From Erwinia_E haradaeae_C (GTDB lineage Bacteria; Pseudomonadota; Gammaproteobacteria; Enterobacterales; Enterobacteriaceae): a DNA stretch of 64,000 bases. Position numbers and translations under genes: made by a program. The notes under the pieces were generated by a model that ran no database searches, was not told the DNA's origin, and was given only the letters and a program-made list of their open reading frames with translations. Of this stretch, positions 10,763 through 20,673 are shown piece by piece; within the stretch, counting starts at the first letter, position 1, and every line of letters starts with the position of its first letter. The stretch is from the NCBI RefSeq assembly GCF_900698995.1, contig NZ_LR217735.1, forward strand, positions 62,001 to 126,000, given 5' to 3'.

Positions 10763-11131
10763 AATGACTTTTAGAGTATTTTCAATATTAATTAAATCAG
10801 AATTGATGCAAAATTGTTATAGAAGTTATCAGAAGTATGGTGAGTGTCTAAAACTAACTAAGTAGGATTATGCTGATTAGCATTTTAATACTATGAGTAA
10901 AGATCACGAAATGATTTAATTTTATGCATTAAGTCTTATGTGAAAAAAATGTTGTTATCAGTCTATGACATATCTGATAAATATTTTAGTTTGTAGATTT
11001 ATCCAGTCCGAACTCTCCTCTTTTTAATCTTAATCTGCGTGTGTCATAACGTTTGTAATTAGAAAATAATATATGTGATTGTTCTTGTCGTGCATCATAT
11101 ATAACCTATATCACTATATTGAGAGGTTTTT
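10763..11131. other. Spacer between fieF and pfkA with an unusual island
   Basis: This gap should hold the pfkA promoter. The part at about 10986-11107 is less AT-rich than other spacers. On the minus strand it is open for about 40 codons, encoding a basic peptide with RRLRLKRGEFGLD, but it has no ATG, GTG or TTG start. No family was recognised. Confidence 0.5.
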
Positions 11132-12094
11132 ATGATGAATAAGATCGGTATACTTACTAGTGGTGGTGATGCGCCAGGTATGAATGCAGCAATTCGTGGT
11201 GTCGTCCGTACGGGTATTAGTGAAGGTTTGGAAATTTTTGGAATTTATGATGGTTATTTAGGCTTGTATGAAAATAGAATGATAGCTCTTAGTCGTTATA
11301 GCGTATCAGATATTATTAACCGTGGTGGTACATTTTTAGGTTCTGCTCGTTTCCCTGAATTTTGTTCAAAAGCAGTGCGTAGCATAGCTATTAAAAATAT
11401 GATAACACGTGGAATTGATGCTTTGGTTGTAATTGGTGGAGATGGTTCCTACATGGGTGCTAAATCTGTGACAGACATGGGTTTTCCTTGCATTAGCTTG
11501 CCAGGGACTATTGATAACGACGTAGCTGGTACAGATTATACTATTGGATATTTTACTGCACTTGAAACAGTGGTAGAAGCCATAGATCGCTTACGTGATA
11601 CCTCTTCTTCACATCAACGTATCTCTATTGTAGAAGTTATGGGACGATATTGTGGAGATTTAACTTTGGCAGCTGCAATTGCTGGGGGTTGTGAGTTTAT
11701 TGTCTTGCCGGAAATTCCTGAAACTCGTGAAAAGTTAGTTGATGAGATCAGGGATGGATTTTCTAAAGGCAAGAAACATGCCATTGTAGCCATTACTGAG
11801 CATATTTGTGATATCAATGCATTAGCGCGATATATTGAAGAAAAAACTAAACGAGATACACGTGTTACTGTACTGGGGCATATTCAACGGGGAGGAGCTC
11901 CAGTAGCTTATGATCGGATTTTGGCTTCACGCATGGGTGCTTACGCTACCAAACTATTACTAGAGGGTTCTTATGGATGCTGTGTAGGTATTCAAAATGA
12001 GAAGATAGTGCATCATAATATTGTTGATGCTATTAAAAACATGAAACGTCCGTTTAAATATGATTGGTTAGATATTGCTAAGAAGCTATATTAA
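11132..12094 (+). CDS. pfkA: ATP-dependent 6-phosphofructokinase
   Basis: Phosphorylates fructose 6-phosphate in the committed step of glycolysis. The 320 residues equal E. coli PfkA. Conserved parts include the ATP loop TSGGDAPGMN (about 9-18), GGDGSYMG, the catalytic TIDND motif (about 126-130) and MGRYCGDL. Arginines at E. coli effector-site positions near the N-terminus (IRGVVR) are kept, so ADP/PEP allostery may persist. GAGAGG precedes the ATG; the second codon is also ATG. Only fieF remains of the E. coli neighbourhood. Confidence 0.98.
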   Translation: MMNKIGILTSGGDAPGMNAAIRGVVRTGISEGLEIFGIYDGYLGLYENRMIALSRYSVSDIINRGGTFLGSARFPEFCSKAVRSIAIKNMITRGIDALVVIGGDGSYMGAKSVTDMGFPCISLPGTIDNDVAGTDYTIGYFTALETVVEAIDRLRDTSSSHQRISIVEVMGRYCGDLTLAAAIAGGCEFIVLPEIPETREKLVDEIRDGFSKGKKHAIVAITEHICDINALARYIEEKTKRDTRVTVLGHIQRGGAPVAYDRILASRMGAYATKLLLEGSYGCCVGIQNEKIVHHNIVDAIKNMKRPFKYDWLDIAKKLY

Positions 12095-13393
12095 TCTTGT
12101 AATTTAGATATAAAATATCTATGGTTCCATATATTAGCAGTTTTAAGTGTTATATTATTAGGAAGATAAAAAGTTATACAAAATATATCACCATACAATA
12201 TTGCATATGCATAGTACATTATAACTGATTTCTCTTTAGTACTATGTATGGTATAATCTATGTGTTACGTGTAACAATTAATATTGTTCTCAATGATCCT
12301 TATATTTTAAAATAGATAAGCTCAAAAATAGCTCTATATATTTTAAATATTTATCTATTTTGTGATCTTTACTTATCATAGAATAAATATTGGGATTATT
12401 ATGTTTATGAAGTTTTTCTATCAATAGCGCTGGATTTTTTTTAGTGTTTCGTGATTATTTGTCATAAATAGGATGTGGTTATAAAAAATTACCCGTACTC
12501 TTAGGACACGTTTGATCAATTGTTTGTGATAACCAGACTTTGATATTCCGTTATGCTGCATGCAGAAATTATTATATAGAGCTCTTAAAATTATGCATCA
12601 CAAGATAAATCATTATCCATGTTCTGAGATAAGATTAATAAAATTTTATTACATAAATCTAATAAAATTAATTTATTTTTTACAATCGTTCTTTAAATTT
12701 TTTATTTAGCATACATAATTAAATTATTTATCTATATAAATAGATTGGATATTTATCTTATGATATATAAGATGCGGGATGTAATAATTATATATTAAGC
12801 TTTTTTAATTTTAGAGCTTAATAAGAATTATCGAATGATAATAGAATTATAGAATCATTTTACTTTAAATTAAAAGGTTTTATAAGTATTATTGAAGTAT
12901 AGTATTATTGAAGTATAATTATAATATATGCATTATTGTATAATATTTATTATATAACAGTCAGCTGTGAGCTTGTCATAAAAGTAAAACCTTGTAATTA
13001 TGTATCGTAGGTGATTATAATTTTTAGTTCAGGCTATGCGTGACATGAGACTATGTAAGAAAAAATAAAATTTTGATAAGTTAATACGATTATAATGTTT
13101 TTCTTGAATTACTTGTGCAATAGTAAAGATACAATTTTAACTCTAGTCAATAATGGTATATTTTTTAGTGATTTATTTAAACACTTTTCACAGTCTAGAT
13201 TTTTTATAATATTTAGATAAATATAATGGTATAATATCAAGAAATAATGAGTAGTGTAAGTTGATTCTAGAATCGTACATAATAATCTTATATTTAAGAT
13301 TTGTTTTTATTTTGCAAATTTAAAAATCTTTTAAGATAGGTTTTAGTATTTGACTGTGTTAAATTTAAATTTCATTTTGTTAGTGAATTTTTA
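12095..13393. other. 1.3-kb spacer between convergent pfkA and cysE
   Basis: AT-rich. It contains a perfect 16-bp tandem duplication (12885-12916) and a less AT-rich island near 12460-12630. The island has a 46-codon minus-strand ORF (12421-12561) without a Shine-Dalgarno or recognised similarity. No stable gene is called. Confidence 0.6.
12885..12916. repeat. Perfect 16-bp tandem duplication
   Basis: AGTATTATTGAAGTAT occurs twice with no gap (12885-12900 and 12901-12916). It is probably a recent slippage duplication in noncoding DNA. Confidence 0.85.
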
Positions 13394-14221
13394 TTATATG
13401 CCGTCGCCATATTCAAAACCTGGAGATAATGCCATAGGGTGTGGATTTATATGAATAGGCGATATAACATATTTATGTTTTTTTTTGACAATATTAGCTG
13501 GAACACCAGCAACTGTAGCATAAGCGGGGACAGGCCGTAGAACTACGGATCCCGCTCCAACTTTTGCCCAACATCCTACCTCAATGTTTCCAAGAATTTT
13601 AGCTCCTGCTCCAATAATAACCCATTCCTGAATTTTTGGGTGTCGATCACCGCTATCTTTGCCAGTACTTCCAAGTGTCACTGATTGCAGAATTAATACA
13701 TTATCTGCAATAACTGTGGTTTCACCTACCACAATTCCAGTTGCATGATCTAGTAAGATACCTTGACCAAGTTTTGCGGCAGGATGAATGTCAACCGCAA
13801 ACAAAATAGAGCTTTGATGCTGCAGATAAAGGGCAAGAGCTCGACGACCTAAATTCCATAAGCAATGGTAAAGACGATATATTTGTAGAGCATGGAATCC
13901 CTTTAAATATAATATTACTGTGGAGTATTTATCAATGGTTGGATCACGATGGCGCGCTGCATAGATATCATAAGCGGCAGAAATAATTATGGCTGGATAT
14001 TGTCGGTAAATATCTTGAATAATCTTATATAAATCTATTTTAGATATAATATGATTAGCTAACTTATTAGCAAGAATATAGCTTAAAGCAGTTCCCAAAT
14101 CGTTATATTGCAATAAAGCAGAGCGATAAAAATTAACCAACATAGGTTCAGATTGAACAAGTTGGTAGGCTTCTTTTTGGATGTCATGCCAAATTTGTTT
14201 AGGATCTATATATAGCATCAT
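13394..14221 (-). CDS. cysE: Serine O-acetyltransferase
   Basis: Makes O-acetylserine from serine and acetyl-CoA, the entry to cysteine synthesis. At 275 residues (E. coli 273), it has an N-terminal helical domain and then a left-handed beta-helix of hexapeptide repeats. Active-site residues are kept in VDIHPAAK, LLDHATGIVVGE and GDRHPKI. The extreme C-terminus FEYGDGI is preserved; in E. coli this tail docks into CysK, so the cysteine synthase complex probably still forms. The stretch just before it, which holds feedback residue Met256 in E. coli, is rewritten. It is last in secB-gpsA-cysE, 53 bp after gpsA. The ATG at 14218 is an alternative start. Confidence 0.97.
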   Translation of the reverse strand: MMLYIDPKQIWHDIQKEAYQLVQSEPMLVNFYRSALLQYNDLGTALSYILANKLANHIISKIDLYKIIQDIYRQYPAIIISAAYDIYAARHRDPTIDKYSTVILYLKGFHALQIYRLYHCLWNLGRRALALYLQHQSSILFAVDIHPAAKLGQGILLDHATGIVVGETTVIADNVLILQSVTLGSTGKDSGDRHPKIQEWVIIGAGAKILGNIEVGCWAKVGAGSVVLRPVPAYATVAGVPANIVKKKHKYVISPIHINPHPMALSPGFEYGDGI

Positions 14222-14274
14222 TCGCTCTCTAATAAAATGTTGAATCTTTTGCAGTAAAAATGAAATTTCATGAT

Positions 14275-15294
14275 TTATTTGCTGTGATTTTCTTCTTTAC
14301 TGGAACGACCGAGTAGGCTCTCTGCGGCATCTATAACGTTTTTGCCACAATATATTATCTGGTAAATTGCTTCAGTAATTGGCATGTCAACACTATAGCG
14401 CATGGCTAGCATTTTAATTTCTTTTGTATTGCACCAACCTTCAATAACCTGTCCTATGATTTTTTTTGCATGGTAAACATTATAACCTTTTCCTATTAAC
14501 ACACCAAAGCGTCGATTACGAGAGCGGTTATCTGTGCAAGTTAAAACTAAATCCCCTAAACCGGACATTCCCGTAAATGTAGCAGGATTAGCATTTAGAG
14601 CTGCACCTAACCGACTTATTTCAGCTAACCCTCTCGTAATAAGCGCAGCTCGAGTGTTAGCTCCAAAACCGATACCATCAGATATACCAGCTCCAATAGC
14701 AATTATATTTTTTGCCACTCCGCCTAATTGAACCCCGATCATGTCAGGGTTGTTGTAAACTTGGAGTTTTGTTTTGTAATGCAATAGTTTCTGTAATTCT
14801 TTTGCAAATTTTTTATCTGTTGCTGCTAAGGTAATTGCAGTTGGCGCACCTATTGCCACTTCGTTGGCAAATGTTGGTCCTGATATCACAGCTAAAGGGA
14901 TATGTTTACCAAGTATTTCAGATGCGACTTCTTTCAGTAATCGTCCAGTATTCTTTTCTAGACCTTTTGTTGCCCAGGTCAAACGTGAATCAGTGCGGAG
15001 ATGAGGTTTAATGCGGCGTAACATGTCACCAAATACATAACTTGGAACCACTAACAGTAGGTTGCGACTAGCCTCTATTGTTTTGGCAAGATTAGTTTTA
15101 ATAATTAAAGTATCCGGAAAAGGTACTTTTGGAAGAATATTATGATGATATCGGTATGTTTTTAGTTGAGCCTGATGATAAGGATTATGCCCCCATAATA
15201 TGACTTGACGCCCACTACGAGACAGCATAATAGCTAATGCGGTTCCGTATGAACCAGCTCCAATAATGCTCATGATCGCATCAGATTTTTTCAT
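14275..15294 (-). CDS. gpsA: Glycerol-3-phosphate dehydrogenase [NAD(P)+]
   Basis: Reduces dihydroxyacetone phosphate to sn-glycerol 3-phosphate, the backbone of phospholipids. The 339 residues match E. coli. The N-terminal Rossmann motif is IIGAGSYGTALA (about 10-21). The substrate domain keeps SGPTFANEVA and GVAKNIIAIGAG with the catalytic lysine, plus TGMSGLGDLVLTCT. It abuts secB with no gap, so translation is probably coupled. Its presence implies that the cell makes its own phospholipid precursors. Confidence 0.97.
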   Translation of the reverse strand: MKKSDAIMSIIGAGSYGTALAIMLSRSGRQVILWGHNPYHQAQLKTYRYHHNILPKVPFPDTLIIKTNLAKTIEASRNLLLVVPSYVFGDMLRRIKPHLRTDSRLTWATKGLEKNTGRLLKEVASEILGKHIPLAVISGPTFANEVAIGAPTAITLAATDKKFAKELQKLLHYKTKLQVYNNPDMIGVQLGGVAKNIIAIGAGISDGIGFGANTRAALITRGLAEISRLGAALNANPATFTGMSGLGDLVLTCTDNRSRNRRFGVLIGKGYNVYHAKKIIGQVIEGWCNTKEIKMLAMRYSVDMPITEAIYQIIYCGKNVIDAAESLLGRSSKEENHSK

Positions 15295-15756
15295 TTATGT
15301 ATCCGGAGTATGTTCTGTTTGTTTTGATTTTTGAAGGTACCTTATGAATAGTGCGTCGAAATTAACCGGCTCAAGATGTAATGGCGGAAACGTGCTATGC
15401 CATATTAAGTTAGCAATACATTCACGTGCATATGGAAAAAGAAGGTCTGGACAGCGTGAACCCAAACTATGTGCTATTTTGTTTTCTTCTGTTTCTTCAA
15501 TAGAGAAGATCCCGGCTTGTTCTACTTCACATAAAAAAACAATACTTTTAGCAAGGTTTGTAATAACAGTGACGCGTAGTATGACCTCGTACATTTTTTC
15601 TATCAAATGATTCGAACTAGTACCTAGGTTTAGTGTCACCTGAGGATTCCAAGGTTCTTGAAATATTTGTGGCGCCTTTGGTGATTCAAAAGAGATGTTT
15701 TTAGTGTAAATTCGATTGATTTGAGGAGATTGATCACTCTTATATTTTTCTAACAT
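15295..15756 (-). CDS. secB: Protein-export chaperone SecB
   Basis: A tetrameric cytosolic chaperone that holds precursors unfolded and passes them to SecA. It has 153 residues (E. coli 155). The family core is clear: INRIYTKNISFE (about 14-25), YEVILRVTV, FLCEVEQAGIFSI, and FPYAREC with PVNFDALF near the C-terminus. It is first of secB-gpsA-cysE; grxC, upstream in E. coli, is absent. No strong Shine-Dalgarno is visible. Its retention fits continued export of outer-membrane proteins, in line with the bam genes here. Confidence 0.96.
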   Translation of the reverse strand: MLEKYKSDQSPQINRIYTKNISFESPKAPQIFQEPWNPQVTLNLGTSSNHLIEKMYEVILRVTVITNLAKSIVFLCEVEQAGIFSIEETEENKIAHSLGSRCPDLLFPYARECIANLIWHSTFPPLHLEPVNFDALFIRYLQKSKQTEHTPDT

Positions 15757-17648
15757 AGAAACTTTGTAATCCTATTCATCAGTAAGATATGATTGCATTC
15801 AAGAGTGTAAAATAGTTCTTAATGTCTTATAGTTTGCCCCGATGATTTTGAAAGGGGTGCTAAATATTTTATAAAACCAATAGAATTTGAAGTCATTAAA
15901 ATTCAGTAAGTTTATTGTGAAATGTTGTAGATATAGCGTGATATTTTGCGATATCGTCAAGGTTTATCTTTAAGTAATTTTTAAATTTTTATTTATATAT
16001 CATATATACGTTACATTATATACATTAATAATACTAAGCAAGATAAGTAAGTCATTATTTAAATAATGATGTTTATTTTTATTGATATAAGCAATATTAA
16101 GATGAAATAATAGATAGTTTTTATAAGAACATAGCCGTTAAATTGTTACATGCAAACATGGATCTATCTCCTCAATAAGGTTCTTGTAATTATTTTATAT
16201 CTTTCTGTTTCTATAAGATACTACATTAGTTAAAATCATATCTATTTTATATTAAAATATTTTAAATAAAAATTTTTAATGAAAATAATGAGATGCATTG
16301 CTTGTCTTTAAAATCTGAAAAAATTAAATGTCTTAGACAGGATCATGCATTACCATATATGGATGTACCATGCAGAAACAAAACAGAAAGTTATATCTAT
16401 CTCATATGTCTTTAGGTAATTGTAATTTTTATCGATAGTTGTATTTGTAAATGTTATACCTTGCAATTCATAGGTGTCATTGTGCATAATAAAAAAGATT
16501 GTATAGTTTTTTACTTTTACCTAAAGCTTACCAGCTTAATAGAAACTATTGAATACAATCTATCAAAGCATATTATATATTATTAGTGCGCAATGTATTA
16601 GTGCGAAATTTTAAGATTATTTCCTTACCATGTGTTGTTATGCATAAAATTTTTTAAAATAATAATTAACGAATTCATATACTATAATAAAAAATAGGAT
16701 TTTTCAGATAGTATTTTTTGTATTATATAATATAGATTATATAGTTAATTGATTGATTATTTAGAGTGTTTTTAATGTTAAATAAAAATATATAAATAAC
16801 ACTATTTAAAGAAAGACTTCTTTGTATTTTTAAAAATTCACTACATGAATTTTATAATGTAATATATACATATTTAGTGTTCTTAATGTTCTTTTATATA
16901 GAGTTAAGATTGAGAAGTAAATTAGCATATTTTTGGAGTTCTTTTATTTAGACAAATCTTATTTAAGATTAACAGTCAGTTTAATCATATTTTATTTTAA
17001 ATAATTTTTGTGACTGATATAATGATCGTAAAATATTTATTTATAATGTGTTGTGTAGTGTGCTTGATAGATTTCGCAAGATTAAGTTGATTTATGTATC
17101 AATGTGTCTCAAGACTAGTTAGTTGTAGAGGTTTTATGTACAATGTTTTACTTATTTTTATTTTTGCTTAGGGTTTTGACGTTTCTTGGTTCTGGTAATA
17201 ATGACTAGGCAATAATAATGATATTGATCGGTATAATATGCTTCTTAATTATAGATTCTTTCTAACACTTTGTATGATCAAGATGTCATATATCATTGAA
17301 GTGGATGTATTGTAGTTGTATTTATATTTTTTTGTGTGTTGTTAAAGGACACGTATTATTTCAAAAGAAACAGGCGCTATGACTGTGACAATTAGTGTTA
17401 CTATTTAAATGTGAAGAAATTTTGTAACAATTTTTACTGTATGTGTTTATTACAGTATTTTATTGATTGTAATTATATATATTGGTTGAATAAAGTGATC
17501 TTTTGTATTTTAATTATTATTAATGTTAGTTAATTATTCTGCTCTAAAATAATTTTGATATTATTTTTTATAAAGTTAATGTGGTATGTATTTACGTGTT
17601 TCAGTTACTGATATTTCTAGATTTTCTAGTATACTCTAGTACATCTTA

Positions 17649-17698
17649 TATAAATATCCCATATAAATATCCTATATAAATATCCTATATAAATATTT
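17649..17698. repeat. Tandem 13-bp repeat, unit TATAAATATCCYA
   Basis: Three good copies begin at 17649, 17662 and 17675, and a fourth at 17688 loses the CC. Variation is confined to the linker dinucleotide. It lies in a large spacer and is likely slippage-derived. Confidence 0.85.
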
Positions 17699-18453
17699 TT
17701 GATTAAATTAATTTATACCGTATTTTGATTACTTGTTCTTTACTTAATGATTTTGTGCATTCTATAGAATAGAATGCTTGCGATTATGATTAATTAAATC
17801 GATTCTGTAATGTTTTGCAATGAGACGCTATATATCTGCAGAACGATAGTAGATGTAATGCATTAAGTATCTATAACTAAGTGTATCTATCAAGGTTATA
17901 TAAATTACAAAGTAACATTAATTTAATGTTTTTATGTCCATCGTGAATAGAATAATCGTTTTTATTTTGCAAGGAAGCCGTTTCGCTATATTTTGCCAAA
18001 CCTGAGAATTTAGTTTAGATTCTAAAATTTTAATGAAATAATTATTTTTATTTGTAATGTTAGCTGTAACTGTATGGTATGGGGATCTTCTAGTAATATA
18101 TCTTGTATAGATATTCAATTTAAATTAAAGAAATTTCTATAATTGTTATGAAATTTTATTTCCTAATATATTGTAATTTAATTGTATTATGAAATTTTTT
18201 ATTAAATTTGGTTAATTAATTGTTTTTCTTTGATTAGAAAAGAAGCAGATAGTTAGCGATGAATTTTTGCCTATTATATACTCGATGATATATCAATATA
18301 TTTACTAAAATATTCAGTATTTAGTAATATATCTGTGAAATTTTCATAGCTTTCTCAGAAAATATTCTAATGCTTTAAGATTACAAGATTTAGTAAAATA
18401 TTTTATTAAGAAATTTTTGTTAATAATTGTATCAAGTAAAATACGTTAGAGAT

Positions 18454-18480
18454 GACATACAAGACATACAAGACATATAA
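18454..18480. repeat. Three tandem 9-bp repeats, unit GACATACAA
   Basis: Two exact copies (18454-18471) and a third with one change (GACATATAA). It is a small tandem repeat in the spacer before tusA. Confidence 0.8.
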
Positions 18481-18948
18481 TGCTCCTTATAGGGTTATTT
18501 GTAACAAATTGATAACTACACGTTAATATTTATAAAAAATGTGGTATATAAAAAAATTTTTAGCAAGATTTGCATTAGAAATTTCTAGTTTTGATATATT
18601 GCTTATTTTCATTAAGTTTGGTCAGTAAATCTAATTGTTTATGTAAAGATTTTATCTTTCTCGTAACTTTTGAAGCTAAATTAATCTAATTTAACCATTT
18701 TGAATACTACATAGGATAAAAGTGATTTTATAATAGCTGAGTTGTTACATGCACAAATTTATATTAATTACAGATAACAAAGCTAATAATAGCAATTTTT
18801 GTGATCACATATGTCAATGAATTAACCTTACAAATGATATAAAAATAAATGAATAAAATCATTTAAGAATTAATTTTGTATTAAGATGTATCACAAGATG
18901 CGTGACTATTAGCATATCATAGCGATATGAGTAACTCTCTCTTAGAGA

Positions 18949-19191
18949 TTAGATCTTTTTTAGAAGGTATTGATATGGCATAGAGTCAGTTGATTGTAAA
19001 ATTAAAGCGTGATTCATAAAACGACAAAAACTAGGAATGTCATATATGGTTGCTGGATCATCAGAAAGAATTAACAAAGTTTCGCCATTATGCATATGAC
19101 GTATAGTTTTTCGTATCAGCATCAGGGGCTCAGGACAACGCAGCCCCTGAGTATCTAGAGTATGTTGAGGTATCATGATGAGTTTTGTCAT
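18949..19191 (-). CDS. tusA: Sulfur carrier protein TusA
   Basis: A small persulfide carrier. In E. coli it takes sulfur from IscS and passes it via TusBCD and TusE to MnmA, which thiolates U34 of tRNAs for Lys, Glu and Gln. It has 80 residues (E. coli 81), with the sulfur-carrying Cys in LDTQGLRCPEPLM (about residue 18) and the SDDPAT motif. It stands alone. IscS is also in this window (43083-44222), so the first two members of the relay are present; tusBCD, tusE and mnmA would need to be elsewhere. Confidence 0.95.
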   Translation of the reverse strand: MTKLIMIPQHTLDTQGLRCPEPLMLIRKTIRHMHNGETLLILSDDPATIYDIPSFCRFMNHALILQSTDSMPYQYLLKKI

Positions 19192-19580
19192 TAGTTTAAA
19201 ATAATCCGTCTAACATATTTAAAATAATAGAATTATGGATACTCAAATAATACATAATTTTTATGCATCAATGCGAATCAATGCAAATCAATATTATATA
19301 TTATTTTAATCCTAAAAAGAAGCAATCCTAGAGGATAAAAAGTGTAGAATATATAAACATATTAGCTGAAGTGTTACTTTTTACCTTTAATTCATACATA
19401 AGTAAAATATATACAAAATTATGCGTATTTCTTGTTTTTATTATGTATTGTATAAAAATGATATATTAAGTAAATAGTTTATATTATAGGGTTGATCCCT
19501 GAGTATAGTTACAATAGTAACTATTAGTAACGCTTTTAAACTAGTAACAATAATAATTATTATAGTTAACGAGGAATGGG
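19192..19580. other. Divergent spacer between tusA and bamE
   Basis: 389 bp of AT-rich DNA that must hold the promoters of both genes. A short 9-10-bp direct repeat (AATCAATGC) lies near 19270-19290. No gene is seen. Confidence 0.6.
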
Positions 19581-19937
19581 ATGATGATAAACTATAAAAT
19601 TTTAACCATAGCCTTGATTTTTTTAATGGTCAGCAATGGTTGCTCTATCGCAGATAAATTAGTTTATCATCCAGATCTAATTCAAGGTAATTATTTATCA
19701 CACTCTCATTTAATAAAAATTCATATTGGGATGACACAAGAACAAGTTAGATATATCCTGGGCACACCCCAGGTTAGTGATCCGTTTAGTAGTAATATTT
19801 GGTATTACGTAGCTCGTCAGAAAATTAGGCATGAACCTCTTCAACAGCAAACATTAAAGTTAACTTTTAATAATCAAGGAATCTTAACTAACATAGATAA
19901 TAAAAAGATTCAATTTATTCATAAAGAAGCTGGATAA
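19581..19937 (+). CDS. bamE: Outer-membrane assembly lipoprotein BamE (SmpA)
   Basis: A lipoprotein subunit of the BAM complex that inserts beta-barrels in the outer membrane. It has 118 residues (E. coli 113). The signal peptide (about 1-20) ends in a lipobox with the lipidated Cys at 21 (SNGCS). The mature domain keeps QGNYL, IGMTQEQVRYILGTP, DPF and FNNQGILTNIDNK, as in E. coli. GAGGA precedes two adjacent ATGs (19581 and 19584). The second gives better spacing and a Cys at 20 as in E. coli, so the start is uncertain by one codon. Confidence 0.95.
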   Translation: MMINYKILTIALIFLMVSNGCSIADKLVYHPDLIQGNYLSHSHLIKIHIGMTQEQVRYILGTPQVSDPFSSNIWYYVARQKIRHEPLQQQTLKLTFNNQGILTNIDNKKIQFIHKEAG

Positions 19938-20673
19938 TAAATCTTGAGCTGATCATCTAATTAAATTTATAAGAGTTCTTTCAGTGATTTTGATTGATAT
20001 AATGTGTTTTGTATAAACTTTTTTAAGTAAATATTTAATATGAACGTTATTAAAGAAACAAGCTTTTCAGTGAGTTTCGGATGTTTGGTTACTGTCAAGC
20101 GAAAAATATGTGCATACATAATACATAAATGTATATCAATTTTGCATTTTTTATTGATTTGGCTATATTTTGATGGTACTTCTGTTTCCTATCTCTATAT
20201 AAAAATATAAAATTATAACATTAAAAACAGAGCTATTTGTAAATGTTATTTTAATTGCATCTAATGATTATATTATCCATAGTGAATATATATAAATCTT
20301 AATAGATGTTACATTTTACTTAGTAATATTTTAAGGATTTTTTAAGGCTTTGATCATTTTAGGATATAAGAACTTTCGAAGATTAATGATCATGTCAAAC
20401 ACTTCTCGTATCATTAGTCTAAAATCTCATTGTTATTAACCTGTCTATAGATCACTATTAGTAATATTTAGCAAACTTGTAAAATTATTATTGCTATATA
20501 ATAATATTATATACTATATAGAAATATTTTTCTTGCAAAGGATCACTATATAAGTAGATATAGCTATATAAATAGTTAAGACATACAAATAGTGATTGTA
20601 AAAATATTATAGTATCAGGAGATATTGTTAGGAAATAACTTTCTTCAGCCTTTTTTTTTGACAAGGAAGAATA
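19938..20673. other. Spacer between bamE and dapA
   Basis: 736 bp, AT-rich, with no gene or strong hairpin. It ends in a T-rich stretch just before the AAGGAAG ribosome-binding site of dapA. The dapA promoter is presumably here. Confidence 0.6.

Larger units (their letters stand above)
15757..18948. other. 3.2-kb spacer without recognisable genes
   Basis: The longest gap in the window, between two leftward genes. It has runs of A/T, many stops in all frames and no RNA gene that I recognise. Two small tandem repeats lie at 17649-17698 and 18454-18480. A 66-codon minus-strand ORF (17918-18118) is rich in Lys, Asn and Ile with no similarity and is probably chance. Slightly less AT-rich patches near 16300-16400 and 17150-17300 may be eroded genes. 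Confidence 0.65.

Noticed and set aside
12421..12561. 46-codon minus-strand ORF between pfkA and cysE
   Set aside because: No ribosome-binding site and no recognised similarity. It could be a fragment of a dead gene but there is no positive evidence.
15838..15870. GCCCC...GGGGTGC pair upstream of secB as a terminator
   Set aside because: The stem is only 4-5 bp with a long loop and lacks a following T run.
17918..18118. 66-codon minus-strand ORF in the 3.2-kb spacer
   Set aside because: Composition follows the AT-rich background, no Shine-Dalgarno or known motif is visible, and chance ORFs of this size are expected in so much spacer.
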